A stretch of DNA of 64,000 bases from Candidatus Andeanibacterium colombiense (GTDB lineage: Bacteria; Pseudomonadota; Alphaproteobacteria; Sphingomonadales; Sphingomonadaceae): the NCBI GenBank assembly GCA_029202985.1, contig CP119316.1:496001-560000 (forward strand). The letters are read 5' to 3'. The position numbers were made by a program, and so were the translations under genes. The stretch's first letter is position 1; each line of letters opens with the position of its first letter. The notes beneath the pieces were generated by a model, which searched no databases, was not told the DNA's origin, and saw only the letters and a list, made by a program, of their open reading frames with translations. Positions 62,173 through 64,000 of the stretch are shown one piece after another.

Positions 62173-63996
62173 TCAATAAACCCGCTTCTTCGGCTTGATA
62201 TACTCCGCGTCGTCGGTGAGCGTGTATTCATGCACCGGGCGGTAATCGAGCTTTACGTCGCCGCCCTTCCCGCCCCAGCCGTCGAACCAGCTGGCGGTGT
62301 GCTTCATCCACACTGCGTCGTCACGGTTGGGGAAATCCTCATGCGCGTGGGCGCCGCGGCTTTCCTTGCGGTTGTAGGCGGAGTGCATCGTGACCGTGGC
62401 CTGCGAGATCAGATTGTCGAGCTCAAGCGTCTCGACCAGATCCGAGTTCCAGATCAGCGAACGGTCGGTAACGTGAACGTCCTGCAGCTTGGCATAGGTG
62501 TCCGCGAGCTTGACCTTGCCTTCGGCCATCAGCTCGTCGGTGCGGAACACCGCGGCGTGCTGGCTCATCGTGCGCTGCATTTCGAGGCGAATCTCGGCGG
62601 TGGAGGAACCGCCGGCGGCGTTGCGGAAGAAGTCGAGCCGGCCGAGCGCGAAATCGGCACTGTCCTTGGCCAGTTCCGGCTGCGCGGCATTGGGCTTGAG
62701 CAGTTCCTGCAGGCGGTGCCCGGTCGCGCGGCCGAACACCACGAGGTCGATCAGCGAATTCGAGCCGAGGCGGTTCGCACCGTGGACCGAGACGCAGGCC
62801 GCCTCGCCCACCGCGAACAGGCCCGGCACGACCGTTTCCGGATTGCCGTCGGCACCGATGGTCATCACCTCGCCGTGATAATTGGTCGGGATGCCGCCCA
62901 TGTTGTAATGCACGGTCGGCACCACCGGCAGCGGCTGGCGCGTCAGATCGACGCCGGCGAAGATCTTGCCGCTCTCGGTGATCCCCGGCAGCCGCTCGTG
63001 CAGCACCTTCGGATCGATATGGTCGAGGTGGAGGAAGATGTGGTCCTTATGCGGGCCGACGCCGCGGCCTTCGCGGATTTCGAGCGCCATCGAACGGCTG
63101 ACGACGTCGCGGCTGGCAAGGTCCTTCGCGGAGGGCGCATAGCGCTCCATGAAACGCTCGCCTTCGGAATTGGTCAGATAACCGCCCTCGCCCCGCGCGC
63201 CTTCGGTGATCAGCACGCCCGCGCCGTAGATCCCGGTCGGGTGGAACTGGACGAATTCCATGTCCTGCAGCGGCAGGCCCGCGCGCAGCACCATTCCGCC
63301 GCCGTCGCCGGTGCAGGTATGGGCCGAAGTGGCGGTGAAATAGCTGCGGCCATACCCGCCGGTTGCGAGCACCACGGCCTGGCTGCGGAAGCGGTGGATC
63401 GAGCCGTCATCCATGCACAGCGCGATCACGCCGACGCATTTGCCGCCCCCGCCACCGGAATAGTCCATGATCAGGTCGATCGCGAAATATTCGATGTAGA
63501 AGTCCGCGTCGTACTTCAGGCTCTGCTGGTAGAGCGCGTGGAGCATCGCGTGGCCGGTGCGGTCGGCCGCGGCGCAGGTGCGCTGGACCGGCGGCCCTTC
63601 GCCCATGTTCTGCATGTGGCCGCCGAACGGGCGCTGGTAGATCGTGCCGTCGGCATTGCGCGAAAACGGCACGCCCGCATGCTCGAGCTCGTAGACCGCG
63701 GCCGGAGCTTCGCGGACCATGTATTCGATCGCGTCCTGGTCGCCCAGCCAGTCCGACCCCTTGACGGTGTCGTACATATGCCAGGTCCAGTGGTCGGGGC
63801 TGTTGTTGCCGAGGCTCGCCGCGATCCCGCCCTGCGCGGCCACGGTATGGCTGCGGGTCGGGAAGACCTTGGTGATGCAGGCGGTGCGCAGGCCGGCTTC
63901 GGCCGCGCCCATCGTCGCGCGCAGGCCCGAACCGCCCGCGCCGACCACGACGACGTCGTAGGTATGATCGATGATCTTGTAGGCCGGCTGCGCCAT
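62173..63996 (-). CDS. sdhA: Succinate dehydrogenase flavoprotein subunit
   Basis: 607-residue SdhA, the FAD-containing subunit of complex II oxidising succinate to fumarate in the TCA cycle. FAD fold VVVVGAGGSGLRATMGAAE, covalent-FAD histidine in SHTVAAQGGIAASLG, substrate site HTCTGDGGGMVLRAGLP, HYNMGGIPTNYHG and ANRLGSNSLIDLVVFG, C-terminal KESRGAHAHEDFPNRDD. Start ATG 63996 lies four bases inside the window end; sdhC, sdhD and sdhB are outside. Gene complete. Confidence 0.96.
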   Translation of the reverse strand: MAQPAYKIIDHTYDVVVVGAGGSGLRATMGAAEAGLRTACITKVFPTRSHTVAAQGGIAASLGNNSPDHWTWHMYDTVKGSDWLGDQDAIEYMVREAPAAVYELEHAGVPFSRNADGTIYQRPFGGHMQNMGEGPPVQRTCAAADRTGHAMLHALYQQSLKYDADFYIEYFAIDLIMDYSGGGGGKCVGVIALCMDDGSIHRFRSQAVVLATGGYGRSYFTATSAHTCTGDGGGMVLRAGLPLQDMEFVQFHPTGIYGAGVLITEGARGEGGYLTNSEGERFMERYAPSAKDLASRDVVSRSMALEIREGRGVGPHKDHIFLHLDHIDPKVLHERLPGITESGKIFAGVDLTRQPLPVVPTVHYNMGGIPTNYHGEVMTIGADGNPETVVPGLFAVGEAACVSVHGANRLGSNSLIDLVVFGRATGHRLQELLKPNAAQPELAKDSADFALGRLDFFRNAAGGSSTAEIRLEMQRTMSQHAAVFRTDELMAEGKVKLADTYAKLQDVHVTDRSLIWNSDLVETLELDNLISQATVTMHSAYNRKESRGAHAHEDFPNRDDAVWMKHTASWFDGWGGKGGDVKLDYRPVHEYTLTDDAEYIKPKKRVY

Positions 63997-64000
63997 CAGA

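Overview
The window is a chromosomal segment from a GC-rich alphaproteobacterium, most likely order Sphingomonadales and close to Erythrobacteraceae (Erythrobacter/Altererythrobacter type). Supporting signs are consistently GC-rich third codon positions, the alphaproteobacterial SOS box GTTC-N7-GTTC, the imuA-imuB-dnaE2 cassette, a PEP-CTERM/exosortase regulatory set, DUF2842, DUF475 and PilZ proteins, and a zapA-6S RNA-formyltetrahydrofolate ligase arrangement. No rRNA, CRISPR array, prophage or insertion sequence was found. The assignment rests on gene content and remembered family knowledge, not on a search.

Layout. 1-3.9 kb: phosphate uptake and its control (end of pstC, pstA, pstB, phoU, phoB). 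3.9-9.55 kb: SOS mutagenesis operon imuA-imuB-dnaE2 on the minus strand behind a LexA box. 9.55-14 kb: an amino-acid permease with an arylamine N-acetyltransferase, then panB and a DUF475 membrane protein. 14-20.7 kb: sugar transferase, prsK, prsR and a TPR protein, a tightly coupled PEP-CTERM/exopolysaccharide control operon. 20.8-27.5 kb: small exported or membrane proteins, a double MoaF-like protein, tRNA-Leu, an inositol-phosphatase family protein, efp and an L,D-transpeptidase. 27.5-35 kb: thiE, a DUF72 protein, a lipoprotein, then the central carbon operon tkt-gap-pgk-fba with a coupled unknown gene. 35-39 kb: small coiled-coil gene, zapA, 6S RNA, formyltetrahydrofolate cyclo-ligase, DUF2842, tRNA-Asp, thyA with a truncated DUF1801 remnant, tRNA-Pro. 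39-44 kb: purF, an SDR enzyme, PilZ, cyclopropane-fatty-acid synthase, a membrane-bound hydrolase. 44-48 kb: korA-korB 2-oxoacid:ferredoxin oxidoreductase with an unknown membrane gene wedged between the subunits. 48-53 kb: esterase, rppH, TPR protein, rRNA methyltransferase, a 111-bp palindromic repeat, guaB. 53-64 kb: two toxin-antitoxin modules, 3-hydroxybutyrate dehydrogenase, a neutral zinc peptidase, a BlaI/M56 pair, lactate dehydrogenase, a cyclophilin, a secreted putative gluzincin and sdhA.

Most of the window is core metabolism and housekeeping. Tight ATGA/GTGA junctions mark operons throughout. The least ordinary parts are the korA-X-korB insertion, the nested-hairpin palindrome at 51.5 kb, the tandem MoaF protein, the tryptophan-rich repeat tail on the M56 peptidase, the two antitoxin genes with apparently leaderless promoters, and the unknown gene coupled to fba. 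No clearly new defence or mobile system was found.
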